Source of the DNA: an uncultured Prevotellaceae bacterium
GTDB lineage: Bacteria > Bacteroidota > Bacteroidia > Bacteroidales > Bacteroidaceae
NCBI GenBank assembly: GCA_900316975.1
Contig: ONFA01000004.1
Coordinates: forward strand, 124,001 to 188,000
DNA: 64,000 nucleotides
Reading direction: 5' to 3'
Positions 15,217 through 24,628 of this stretch are shown here, piece after piece. Both the position numbers and the translations under genes were made by a program. The stretch's first letter is position 1; the number at the start of each line of letters is the position of its first letter. The notes beneath the pieces were generated by a model. It worked only from the letters and a program-made list of their open reading frames with translations. It did no database searches and was not told where the DNA came from.

Positions 15217-17802
15217 TTATTCGAAATGGAATGCAGACTGCTTATATACGTGAGATGGCACTTCCGGATCGATATACCAATTCAAACTTTGAGTCCTGTC
15301 TTTCGACCAATTGATGAATGCTGGATATGCATCCTTGATGCAAGTGCCCTCCAATGGATAACGGAAATCGCCAGGAATCATGATGGCGTGTGGATCCTCA
15401 CCCATTTCAGCAATGTGGATTTCCTTGCCTGTCGTTGCATTGAAAATGTAGAAGATATCCTTCTTGTCTGCGAAACTGAAGGAAGGATCAACTTCGATAA
15501 TCTCCGACACGGCATCTTCATGAGAGGAACCTACATTCACCACGCCCGTGGCATTGAACAATGTGTGAAGCTCAGTGTCTTCATTGAGAATCTTTCCACC
15601 GATATTGCGCAGATACACCTTATCCGTTCCGCCGCATGCCTCGATGCTGTACTTCACATGGGTTGCATCCATTCTGACAGCCTTGATGACAATGTCGTTC
15701 AAGTCGTAGTCACCCTCGTCGCGGTCTTCAAAGCAGAATGTGTAAACTTGACCAAAGATGTCAGGTACATAGCCCAATCTTGCCACACCGCCACTCACCT
15801 GTATGATCATGTCACTGAAGTTACAATCAGATCCATCTTCGATGGTCAAATAAGTATTACCATTCACTTGGAACATTGCCATGCGTGGGTCATCAAGCGT
15901 CATAGAATACTGAGAGAGGGCTGTCCCAAAGTGTCCTGGGAATTGATTGATTTCTTGATTCAGGCGTTTGTCACCATAGCAGCATCCGTTTTGCGTTGCA
16001 GCAGCAATTAGATTATCTTGCTCCGATTGACTACCCCTCATCTTTCGAATCATGAATCCAACTCTATAGCCCTTAGGAATCACATTACCTTCTGCCTTAA
16101 TCACCAAAGGAGTGGTTGAATGAACAAACTCTTCCTTCTTGGCAATCTGCTTGGAACCCTCATATGGTTCTATGTACCACTTGGAGCGTTCGCCATCCCC
16201 AATTCCCTTATTTGAAGCAACTCGCTTGACGTCTTTTTTCTGGTTATTGGGTCCACCTAAATCTGTTCCGAGATATTTTGTGACATCATTATTCAAACAG
16301 AAGCGCCAATAACCATCTTCTTCTTTCATGATAAATGCATAATCCTTTGCATTCTTGAAATCATCCCAAAGTGTGTATCCTGTACTACCACCCTTGTCTG
16401 GAGATAGGAACTTTTGACTACCAACATTATACAATAACACTCGCCCTAATGGATCTGTGAACATTTGCCACAACTGATCTGCAACATTGCTTGCATTATC
16501 ATCGTATAATGTTGACAGTCTGTCAGACATCTGATTAGTCTTGTCAGTCTGAAGAAGGTGTGTCAAGTAATAGCTTGCGCCTTTGTATTGCTGACCTAAA
16601 CGAATACGATATAACTTTCCATCGGTCTTGCACATATTCTTCACATTTCCTTCAACACCAATCAACTTGTTGGGTTCACCATAGTATGGCAACAAGTATT
16701 CGTGCATCTTGCCGAAATTCACTTTCATATCGATGCCTGCTCTATTTGCTGCTGCCAAGGTGTGATGGCACATAATAGCTCTGAACTTAGGCAATGCCTT
16801 CATATACTCATCCTCAGTCATTCCAGCTGGGATATCTGCAGGATTGTAGTAATAATAATATAGGTTACAATTGTCGAGGTCGCTGGAAGCCATCATGACC
16901 GGAGTGATAATGATAGGAGCCACTCCTGTGCTAATCATATGGTTGTTGTTGACGCTTACAACAGGACTGTTGCGCACGGCCTCCATATTGTCTTGCCTTT
17001 TACCTTTAATATTTGCACGTCCTAAATAGGTGTCAAAAACATCCTTCAGGGCAGTTGCTTCATCTTCGTCAATGTTATCAATCACACGTGCAACGGTGTT
17101 GTTTTCAAAATACCATCCATTCTCCAACTCCACTCTACCACCATCTTTGTTGTCCCTGTTACCCCATAAACGTTCCTTTTCCCAATGCTTGCCTTCCCAC
17201 AGATAAATGTTATTGTCCTTCACAAACTGCTTCAGCTCCTCATCATCAGATTCAGCAGCTTCATTTGCCAAAATGGTACGTCTGGCATTATAAGAAGGAT
17301 CTGAATAATTGTATTCCAACTGTATGGTGCTCAAATCTGGATAATCACCAGCATCCACACCAATAGTTGCACGGGTGGATTTGCTAAAAGCTAACTCTTC
17401 CGTACCTACATCAAAACCTTTGATGAAGTAATCGCCCTTGCTGCTTACGCATGCGGCAATCAGACGAGTGTGGGTTTTGGGGGCATCGTATTGGAGTGTC
17501 ACCGTCTCGCCCTTAGTGGCTTTCACTTCTGTCAGCACATTGGCATTAGCATTGAAGAACGGTGATTCTGTCAAGATTTGCACCTTGACAATGTCCTCCA
17601 AATCAGCATCAGCGGTGATGGTGATAGAACCACTCTCCGTAGTGCTCCAGTCGTGTGATGTGTCGATGTTTACGCCCAATGCAAGTGTTGCATTTCTGAT
17701 AGCTTCTTCGTCAATAGGGGTTGGCAGGTCACCATAGTCAAATTCTTGGCAACTGCTCAGCATAATCATGCCCAATGATAATAGATAAACGATCTTCTTC
17801 AT
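15217..17802 (-). CDS. LruC/DUF4842-type lipoprotein
   Basis: An 861-residue exported protein. The N-terminus has a lipobox ending MLSSC with Cys18, so it should be anchored in the outer or inner membrane. The middle part is long and poorly characterised. The last 200 residues carry the motifs FCFEDRDEGDYDLNDIV and MIPGDFRYPLEG, typical of the LruC/DUF4842 domain found in Bacteroidetes surface and fimbria-like lipoproteins. It is a single-gene unit with its own promoter (minus TACATTTG at 17877-17870) and terminator. A cell-surface role is inferred. Confidence 0.85.
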   Translation of the reverse strand: MKKIVYLLSLGMIMLSSCQEFDYGDLPTPIDEEAIRNATLALGVNIDTSHDWSTTESGSITITADADLEDIVKVQILTESPFFNANANVLTEVKATKGETVTLQYDAPKTHTRLIAACVSSKGDYFIKGFDVGTEELAFSKSTRATIGVDAGDYPDLSTIQLEYNYSDPSYNARRTILANEAAESDDEELKQFVKDNNIYLWEGKHWEKERLWGNRDNKDGGRVELENGWYFENNTVARVIDNIDEDEATALKDVFDTYLGRANIKGKRQDNMEAVRNSPVVSVNNNHMISTGVAPIIITPVMMASSDLDNCNLYYYYYNPADIPAGMTEDEYMKALPKFRAIMCHHTLAAANRAGIDMKVNFGKMHEYLLPYYGEPNKLIGVEGNVKNMCKTDGKLYRIRLGQQYKGASYYLTHLLQTDKTNQMSDRLSTLYDDNASNVADQLWQMFTDPLGRVLLYNVGSQKFLSPDKGGSTGYTLWDDFKNAKDYAFIMKEEDGYWRFCLNNDVTKYLGTDLGGPNNQKKDVKRVASNKGIGDGERSKWYIEPYEGSKQIAKKEEFVHSTTPLVIKAEGNVIPKGYRVGFMIRKMRGSQSEQDNLIAAATQNGCCYGDKRLNQEINQFPGHFGTALSQYSMTLDDPRMAMFQVNGNTYLTIEDGSDCNFSDMIIQVSGGVARLGYVPDIFGQVYTFCFEDRDEGDYDLNDIVIKAVRMDATHVKYSIEACGGTDKVYLRNIGGKILNEDTELHTLFNATGVVNVGSSHEDAVSEIIEVDPSFSFADKKDIFYIFNATTGKEIHIAEMGEDPHAIMIPGDFRYPLEGTCIKDAYPAFINWSKDRTQSLNWYIDPEVPSHVYKQSAFHFE

Positions 17803-17869
17803 AATGACTTTTATAGAAATGAGGTTAATCGGACGTTATTTTGTGTGCTATGATTTAAGTTTTAATTTG

Positions 17870-17877
17870 CAAATGTA
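17870..17877 (-). promoter_or_regulatory. Promoter -7 box of the LruC-like gene
   Basis: Minus-strand TACATTTG followed by CAAATT, about 68 bases before the ATG. Confidence 0.55.
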
Positions 17878-17945
17878 TATTAACCTTTGAATACAAACAA
17901 ATAAAATGCAGTGCTTTTTGATATATTTAACAAATTATAACATAA

Positions 17946-17986
17946 TTAGAGCGAGAAAGCAGTTTTACACCACTTTCTCGCTCTAA
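17946..17986 (-). terminator. Hairpin after the nucleoside hydrolase gene
   Basis: A perfect 14 bp stem TTAGAGCGAGAAAG / CTTTCTCGCTCTAA (17946-17959 with 17973-17986) with a 13-base loop, just past the stop codon at 18013. There is no strong T-tract, so it may be a weak terminator or a 3' end protector. Confidence 0.55.
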
Positions 17987-18012
17987 TATATATACCAAAT
18001 AGAACCAGCAGA

Positions 18013-19074
18013 TTAGCGCATGCGATTGTGACGACGAATATCCATCAGTTTTTGCAGACTCTGATAAGAATCTCCTGGCAATTGATAACGTGCGTTGCCA
18101 TAAGGATCAACCTTGAAAAGCATGAGGGATTCTTCGCCTTTATCGACAAATGTGACGTTACCGCGTGGGGACATATTGTACTGAGCATCACCCATCACTG
18201 CATTCACAAGACAATTTGTGTCCCACATACGCTGGCCAGTATCACATGTGTAATTTGTATAAACAGCCTTGATGGGATTCACCTCAACACCTGAGAGGTC
18301 AGCCAAAACATCGTCGGGCAAGTAGTTCATAGCATCACCTACATTGCTTGGCGACATGATGATGTCCACACTCTCTGGCAATTTGTCAAAGAATACAGCG
18401 GACTGCTTTGATGCGGCACGCATATTGTAGCCAGACAGACTGTCTTGCTCTTCAAAACGACCAGCCTGAATGTACACAGCCTTCACCTTCTGAGCGAAAA
18501 GGTCTGAACCTGCAAGTTTAGAATATTCGTCAGCCTTCGACTCCATCAACTGTGAAAGTGTGGTGGCAAACCCGATAGCCACAATGACAACAGACTTGTC
18601 TTCTGCCTTAGCAAGAATCTTGCGGTAGAGTTTGTAGCCATCCATGCACTTGCTGGCATCGAAAGTACGCTTGAAAAGAGGCTTGCCCTGTGCATCTTTC
18701 AAGTCACAAATGCCATTGTATGGAATGAAACAACGTGGATTCTTCACACCGTTACGCTCCAAACCAACAGGAATGTAAGGATGACCATAGTAGGTATTGA
18801 AGATGTCCACCACTCCGGCATTGTTCTCACCTTCACGGTCAACAACGATACCCTGAAGGTCCACAAGTCCCTCGTCAATGTAATGATTCAACATCATCAA
18901 CGCAAAGAGGTCATCTGTTGAACTTCCGAAGTCTGCGTCAAGAATCATCTTGACAGGTTCACGCTTCATGCCTCCATTATTAGCACTGCATGAGCACTGG
19001 GCGCTTGCTTCCATTGAAAAAAGGAGCAACGTCGCCACAAGCATTGAGAAAATCTTCTTCATTTTTCTTATCAT
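18013..19074 (-). CDS. Secreted nucleoside hydrolase-like protein
   Basis: A 353-residue protein with a signal peptide (MKKIFSMLVATLLLFSMEASA). The N-terminal motif ILDADFGSSTDD is the calcium- and ribose-binding DxDxxxxxDD signature of inosine/uridine-preferring nucleoside hydrolases, and Asp residues in the C-terminal part (RMWDTNCLVNAV) fit the family. Such enzymes split the N-glycosidic bond of nucleosides for base salvage. Periplasmic or surface location is inferred. Either ATG at 19074 or at 19062 could start translation. It is divergent from the 285-residue gene. Confidence 0.82.
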   Translation of the reverse strand: MIRKMKKIFSMLVATLLLFSMEASAQCSCSANNGGMKREPVKMILDADFGSSTDDLFALMMLNHYIDEGLVDLQGIVVDREGENNAGVVDIFNTYYGHPYIPVGLERNGVKNPRCFIPYNGICDLKDAQGKPLFKRTFDASKCMDGYKLYRKILAKAEDKSVVIVAIGFATTLSQLMESKADEYSKLAGSDLFAQKVKAVYIQAGRFEEQDSLSGYNMRAASKQSAVFFDKLPESVDIIMSPSNVGDAMNYLPDDVLADLSGVEVNPIKAVYTNYTCDTGQRMWDTNCLVNAVMGDAQYNMSPRGNVTFVDKGEESLMLFKVDPYGNARYQLPGDSYQSLQKLMDIRRHNRMR

Positions 19075-19109
19075 TAAAGTTTTGAGAAATAAAAGTTACT
19101 TTGCGACGA

Positions 19110-19117
19110 CAAAGGTA
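19110..19117 (-). promoter_or_regulatory. Promoter -7 box of the nucleoside hydrolase gene
   Basis: Minus-strand TACCTTTG followed by TCGTCG, 36 bases before the first ATG. Confidence 0.6.
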
Positions 19118-19177
19118 CAATTTTTCAGTGAAATCACAAAAATAAACACATTATTTTGTTCTTTTATCGATTTGTAT

Positions 19178-19185
19178 TACCTTTG
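19178..19185 (+). promoter_or_regulatory. Promoter -7 box of the 285-residue gene
   Basis: TACCTTTG followed by CAAAC, 32 bases before the ATG at 19218; divergent with the promoter at 19110-19117. Confidence 0.6.
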
Positions 19186-19217
19186 CAAACAAATATTTTC
19201 TCAAAACTGCTCATATT

Positions 19218-20075
19218 ATGACAACAAGACGAACTTTAGCATTGATCATTTCAACGATGGTAATGACATCTGGGGTTGCTCAGGAAAAACTGACTGAGGA
19301 GGAAATTAAGAGTACAGCACAGCAAATAGAAAATGACTGGCGATATGGTTCCAATCATGTCATCTGGATGGAAAATCAAAATACATTGTCACGCTATCTT
19401 GAGACAGCCCCACTCCGCTGTCTCGACGAACTTGAGGAGGTTGTAGGATGGTCACAAAAACCACATGAAGCGAATCTGCGTATTTTGCAACTGAAACAGC
19501 AAATCTATCCGAATCCCGGCTCTAAAAAATCTGAGCGTAGCCTTTCCCATTATTTCACAGACACCGAAAAGGCTAAACAGAAGTTCATTGCTGCAGAAGA
19601 GATGGAAAAGATGTACCAACGACTCATCAAGGAGACAGCTCCAATTATCGAAGCCAAGAAACAACAAACCTTCACCGCTCCACAGGGTGAACTCACCTAC
19701 TTCTACTATCATCTGGGTGGAGGCATGGTGAACCGTCCCGCCTATCAAGCCATCCTCGAACGTCGAAAAGACGGTAAATACATCGTGGCACTTGACACTG
19801 ACGATTTTCATAAACTCGACACGATTCCCCTCACACAAGCACATGTCGATACGATTCGCCAGATGCTCATTGAAGGTGAAGTCTATAAAATGCCTGCCTT
19901 TTATGATAGCCCCTTACTCATCCTGGATGCTCCAAGTGGTTCCGTCTCCGTGAAATTCACAGATGCTTCCTACAGTTGCAACAACATTCCACCATTCAAA
20001 TGGGGAGGGGAATGTATAGAAAAGGTTTACCAATACCTAAAAACTCTCCAACCTGAACATAAGAAGACAGAATAA
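19218..20075 (+). CDS. Secreted protein of unknown function (285 aa)
   Basis: The N-terminus (TRRTLALIISTMVMTSGVAQ) is a signal peptide. The rest is mixed alpha/beta with charged helices (about 60-145) and a C-terminal part containing PPFKWGGECIEKVYQYL. No known domain was recognised. It stands alone between a divergent promoter and a strong terminator. Location is probably periplasmic. Confidence 0.7.
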   Translation: MTTRRTLALIISTMVMTSGVAQEKLTEEEIKSTAQQIENDWRYGSNHVIWMENQNTLSRYLETAPLRCLDELEEVVGWSQKPHEANLRILQLKQQIYPNPGSKKSERSLSHYFTDTEKAKQKFIAAEEMEKMYQRLIKETAPIIEAKKQQTFTAPQGELTYFYYHLGGGMVNRPAYQAILERRKDGKYIVALDTDDFHKLDTIPLTQAHVDTIRQMLIEGEVYKMPAFYDSPLLILDAPSGSVSVKFTDASYSCNNIPPFKWGGECIEKVYQYLKTLQPEHKKTE

Positions 20076-20077
20076 TA

Positions 20078-20114
20078 AGAGAAGCATGCCCATAAGGACA
20101 TGCTTCTCTCTTTT
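20078..20114 (+). terminator. Rho-independent terminator
   Basis: Perfect 11 bp stem AGAGAAGCATG/CATGCTTCTCT followed by CTTTT on the plus strand, just after the stop at 20075. It lies between convergent genes and may also serve the V-ATPase operon. Confidence 0.85.
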
Positions 20115-20130
20115 GATGTTAATGTTTGTT

Positions 20131-20604
<474 letters not shown>

Positions 20605-20670
20605 TTAACTCTGTCACCCATGAGAAGGGTTGTTTGACACGAAGAACCCGAGTTAATGAATATAATTGTT

Positions 20671-22557
20671 TTATTTAACTTTTACTTGAAACGGTTGATA
20701 CTCTTTTCCATTTCCTTCAAAGTCGGCATTCTTGAAGTACTCCACAAAGGTGAGTCGCATCGGGTGCACGAAGGATGAAATCATGCAGAGACCAAAATTG
20801 ATGCCGTGTCCGAAGAGCAGGATGATAAGCATGACCAGTTCGTGTACGACAGGCACATCGGGACTCATCTCCATCGCCAGTTGGTTGAACACCGAACCCA
20901 GCACACCACCTGTCAAGCCGAGGGCAAAAAGGCGGATGTAGCTGAGGAGGTCGCCAAGCAGACCTGTGGACATGCCGTAGGTTGCCCAGATTCCGCCACC
21001 GATGTTGCTTCCCACACCAAGTGCCTTGCCCAAAGCGGAGTCTTTCTTGTAGGCATTCGGATTGTTGAGGAAGAAGATACCGAGGGCAGACAGAGCGATG
21101 AGAGCATAGAACACGTATTGGACGGGTTGTGACCATTCCACGCCGAAGAGCGGGAAACCGAAAAGGAGTGTGGCACTGAGCAGTGCTACCACCCACGAGA
21201 ACTTGCCCACACCATAGACGAAGCCATAGTTCTTCACAGCCTTGCAACCTGCCAGTGTCATGCCGAGCAGCACCTGAATGAGACCGATGATGACGGAAAT
21301 GACCATCATGGGCGAATAGCCGAAGAAACTGTCCTTCATCGAGTCGTTGATGAAGTAAGGTTGCATAGGCTTAATGAACTCCCAGTCAACCGTCGCAAGG
21401 TCGATGCCGAAGAAGGTGCCCGTGATGAAACCACAGATGCAGGTCATACCACCGAGCAATGCGCCGAGCTTGCCGTATTTTGCCAAATCGGGCTTGGCAA
21501 AGATGATGGCAATGCTGGCTGCAAGAATCAGCAAGCCATAGCCCATGTCGCCCATGCAGAGTCCGAAGAAGAGCATGAAGAACGGGGCAAAGAATGGCAA
21601 CGGGTCAATGTCGTGGTAGTTGGGCAGCGAATACATGCGCAGGATTGGTTCAAAGAGCGACGAGAACTTGTCATTCTTGATCTGGATGGGCACGTTGTCG
21701 TCAAAGGCGGGATCTTCCAGTTCATAGAAGATGTGTTCCTTTTCGAGGTAGTCCACCACCCCGTCAACCTTCTCTTTCAAGGTCCAACCCACCATCAATT
21801 TCACAGCGCCGCCAGCAATGTCTTCCTTACTGAGGTGTACCTTCGAGAGTTGAATGTCGTTCTCGTTAGCCACCTGTCCGGCTTCGATGGAAGCACGGTC
21901 AACGGCATTCACCTGCAACATTTGCTCATGGATGCTGGCCAACTGTTCCTCAAGCACCTTCCGTTTCTCCTGATAGACGGAAAGAGACTCATCAGGCAGG
22001 AACAGACGTTCTGCCGTGATGTCTGGCTCTTGGTCCTCGTTGGAGAAAGCCACGAAGTAGGTCTTCTTATTGATTTCGTTGATAGCCGTTGCAAAGTACT
22101 TCTCGCCCCACTCTGCCTTATACATCTTATTATTGACGGCATAGAAGTAAGGCTTGTAGCCCGACTGCTCCAACTGGCGGATGCTGTCCCAACTAAACTC
22201 TCCGAAGGGTTCGAGTTGCTGGATGGCATCGTCGGTGGCATCAATGCTGTGCTTCACGCTGTTCTCCTCCTTGAGCAAACGCTCTACAGTATCGAGCAGC
22301 GCAACAGCCTTGGAAGCATCAGCGGGCTGAGGCATGTAGGTTGCGGAAGGCTCGTAACTCTCTGCAGCAAAGTCAAGCGCCTTGAGTGCCTCCTTGTAGC
22401 GCACAGCCATGTCAAGCCCTGCCTGCAATTCGTCACTGGTAGCTCCCTGCTGAAGTTCTTCCACATGGATGACACCCAACTCACGGATGTTGGCGATAAA
22501 CTTTTCATATTCCCCGTTAGTGACAAGGAACGTGAGTTTCTTCATTTCTTGTATCAT
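20671..22557 (-). CDS. ntpI: V-type ATPase subunit I (a-subunit, stator)
   Basis: A 628-residue protein with a soluble N-terminal half (about 1-310, with coiled-coil stretches) and a C-terminal half of about seven membrane segments, including GDMGYGLLIL and YIRLFALGLTGG, where the Arg is the conserved residue of the ion half-channel. Length and layout are those of the NtpI/V0 a-subunit. Its first four bases overlap the stop of subunit D (ATGA). Confidence 0.93.
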   Translation of the reverse strand: MIQEMKKLTFLVTNGEYEKFIANIRELGVIHVEELQQGATSDELQAGLDMAVRYKEALKALDFAAESYEPSATYMPQPADASKAVALLDTVERLLKEENSVKHSIDATDDAIQQLEPFGEFSWDSIRQLEQSGYKPYFYAVNNKMYKAEWGEKYFATAINEINKKTYFVAFSNEDQEPDITAERLFLPDESLSVYQEKRKVLEEQLASIHEQMLQVNAVDRASIEAGQVANENDIQLSKVHLSKEDIAGGAVKLMVGWTLKEKVDGVVDYLEKEHIFYELEDPAFDDNVPIQIKNDKFSSLFEPILRMYSLPNYHDIDPLPFFAPFFMLFFGLCMGDMGYGLLILAASIAIIFAKPDLAKYGKLGALLGGMTCICGFITGTFFGIDLATVDWEFIKPMQPYFINDSMKDSFFGYSPMMVISVIIGLIQVLLGMTLAGCKAVKNYGFVYGVGKFSWVVALLSATLLFGFPLFGVEWSQPVQYVFYALIALSALGIFFLNNPNAYKKDSALGKALGVGSNIGGGIWATYGMSTGLLGDLLSYIRLFALGLTGGVLGSVFNQLAMEMSPDVPVVHELVMLIILLFGHGINFGLCMISSFVHPMRLTFVEYFKNADFEGNGKEYQPFQVKVK

Positions 22558-23195
22558 ACTGCAACCGCCTCCTTTCCTTCGTGAGAAGTATCCTCCTCAT
22601 CTTTCTTTTTTCGTGCTTCTTGCAGCGATTTCAGAATCTTCTGCGATGACTTGGAGAGGTTCTCCTCGTCTTCCATGAATCGCTTGATTTTGCGAATGGC
22701 CTCCTGATAACCTGGTATCTGCACCTTTTCGAAGAGGTTGACCTTCTGTGTGGTCTTCCGTCTTGCATGGTCGAGCAATCCCAGTTTGGCCAGCACAAAC
22801 TCACGTTCCACGGCGGTCTTGGCCAATCCCTGCAACAGGTTGATGCCGTCGAAGTACCACTTCGGTGCCGAGAACAATCCGAAAGGTTTCACGTCCAGTT
22901 CGATGTTGAGCAGCACAGGCACACGCACACCTGCCACTTTCTTCACATCGAGCTGCACATCCTTCAGACTGACCAGCGACGCGTCGAACTCGCCCCACAG
23001 GGCATACATCGACTCGTAGCCACCTATCTGCTGTTGCAGTTTCTGCTCCAAGTCCTCCGCTTCCTGCTTGCTCTTCTTCACCTCCAGACGCAGCGCCGTC
23101 TCCTTGTTCTTGATGATGGGCAAGGTACGCTGTCGCATCTTCAGGTTCTTTTCAAGCTGCTGAAGCGATGTCTTGTTATATTGAAACTTTATCAT
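22554..23195 (-). CDS. ntpD: V-type ATPase subunit D (central stalk)
   Basis: A 213-residue, mostly helical protein. The N-terminal helix FQYNKTSLQQLEKNLKMRQRT and the C-terminal helices form the long coiled coil of the rotor shaft in family members. It couples ATP hydrolysis in A3B3 to the K ring. It is separated from subunit B by a 104-base spacer made of AATTCC-type repeats, and overlaps subunit I by four bases. Confidence 0.9.
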   Translation of the reverse strand: MIKFQYNKTSLQQLEKNLKMRQRTLPIIKNKETALRLEVKKSKQEAEDLEQKLQQQIGGYESMYALWGEFDASLVSLKDVQLDVKKVAGVRVPVLLNIELDVKPFGLFSAPKWYFDGINLLQGLAKTAVEREFVLAKLGLLDHARRKTTQKVNLFEKVQIPGYQEAIRKIKRFMEDEENLSKSSQKILKSLQEARKKKDEEDTSHEGKEAVAV

Positions 23196-23210
23196 AATGG
23201 ATATTTTAAT

Positions 23211-23307
23211 GAGGAATTAGGAGTTAGGAATTAGGAATTGATACCTGCCATGAACATGCATGACATGACATTCAATTCCTCATTCCTAATTCCTCATTCC
23301 TAATTCC
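23211..23307. repeat. Inverted TTAGGAATT simple-repeat hairpin in the V-ATPase operon
   Basis: Left arm 23211-23241 consists of repeated GGAATTAGGA words; right arm 23272-23307 consists of CATTCCTAATTCCT words. They can pair over about 30 bases around a 30-base loop. The stop codon of subunit B lies in the right arm. It may tune expression between B and D. Confidence 0.6.
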
Positions 23308-24622
23308 AATAGATGTCTGTGAATTCTTTCTTGATGTTGACCTCTTCGAGTTTGAAGTACTTCTTGAAGAGTGACCATGTAACGTCCAGCATTTCAGTTG
23401 TGTCAAGGTTGACATCGATAGCCAGAAGTTTGCTTGCATAATCCTTTGCGAAGTCGAGGCAACGGTTGTCGTAGTCGGTCAGGTCGAAGCCGTTCTCCAA
23501 CTTTGTCTTGGCATTGGCAGCATCGGAATACAGACGGATGGCAGCGTTCATCACCTGTGAGTGGTCTTTACGTGTCTTCTTTCCTGCCACAAGTTGCTTC
23601 AAACGAGACAGCGAACGGAACGGGTCAACGATGACCTTGCCGATGTCGGAGTCGCGGCGCAGATAGAGCTGACCCTCTGTGATGTAACCCGTGTTGTCGG
23701 GCACAGCATGCGTGATGTCGCCACCCGACAGCGTGGTCACGGCAATGATGGTGATAGAACCGCCACCTGCACTCTCGGGGAACTGCACGGCCTTCTCGTA
23801 AATCTTTGCCAAGTCGGAATAGAGCGAACCCGGCATAGAGTCCTTCGACGGAATCTGATCCATACGGTTTGACACGATGGAAAGCGAGTCAGCATAAGAA
23901 GTCATGTCGGTCAGTAGCACCAGCACCGTCTCATGCTTCTCCACAGCGAAGTACTCGGCAGCCGTCAATGCCATGTCGGGCACGAGCAGACGTTCCACAG
24001 CCGGGTCTTCAGTCGTGTTCATAAATGCGATGATGCGGTCGAGCGCACCAGCGTTGGAGAAGGTGTTTTTGAAGAAATAGTAGTCATCATTCGTCATACC
24101 CATGCCACCAAGGATAATCTTATCCACCTTGGCACGCAGAGCCACGAGCGCCATCACCTCATTGAAGGGTTGGTCGGGGTCGGCAAAGAATGGAATCTTC
24201 TGACCCGACACCAGCGTATTGTTCAGGTCGATACCTGCAATACCTGTTGCAATGAGTTCAGAGGGCTGCTTGCGGCGCACGGGGTTCACCGAGGGACCGC
24301 CAATCTCCACTTCCTTGCCTTCAATCTCGGGACCGCCATCGATGGGGTTTCCGTAGGCATTGAAGAAGCGTCCGGCCAACTGTTCGCTCACCTTCAGCGA
24401 GGGAGCCTTGCCAAGAAACACCACTTCGGCATTCGTAGGGATGCCACCCGTGCCTTCAAACACCTGCAGGGTCACGTCGTCGCCTGCAATCTTCACTACC
24501 TGAGCCAGTTTGCCGTTGATGGTGGCAAGCTCATCATAGCCTACTCCCTTCGCTTTGAGGGAGACGGTGGCCTTCGTTATCTGGCCTATTTTTGTATATA
24601 TCTTCTGAAAAGCTGTAGCCAT
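23300..24622 (-). CDS. ntpB: V-type ATPase subunit B (regulatory)
   Basis: A 440-residue nucleotide-binding-type subunit. In place of a Walker A loop it has SGQKIPFFADPDQPFNEV, as expected for the non-catalytic B subunit. It alternates with subunit A in the A3B3 head. The family segment DMTSYADSLSIVSNRMDQIP is present. It starts six bases after the stop of subunit A. Confidence 0.95.
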   Translation of the reverse strand: MATAFQKIYTKIGQITKATVSLKAKGVGYDELATINGKLAQVVKIAGDDVTLQVFEGTGGIPTNAEVVFLGKAPSLKVSEQLAGRFFNAYGNPIDGGPEIEGKEVEIGGPSVNPVRRKQPSELIATGIAGIDLNNTLVSGQKIPFFADPDQPFNEVMALVALRAKVDKIILGGMGMTNDDYYFFKNTFSNAGALDRIIAFMNTTEDPAVERLLVPDMALTAAEYFAVEKHETVLVLLTDMTSYADSLSIVSNRMDQIPSKDSMPGSLYSDLAKIYEKAVQFPESAGGGSITIIAVTTLSGGDITHAVPDNTGYITEGQLYLRRDSDIGKVIVDPFRSLSRLKQLVAGKKTRKDHSQVMNAAIRLYSDAANAKTKLENGFDLTDYDNRCLDFAKDYASKLLAIDVNLDTTEMLDVTWSLFKKYFKLEEVNIKKEFTDIYWN

Positions 24623-24628
24623 AATCGT

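Noticed and set aside
21361..22584. Plus-strand open frame of 407 codons opposite V-ATPase subunit I
   Set aside because: It lies wholly antisense to a clearly identified gene and its product has no recognisable domain; the long frame is a by-product of codon bias.
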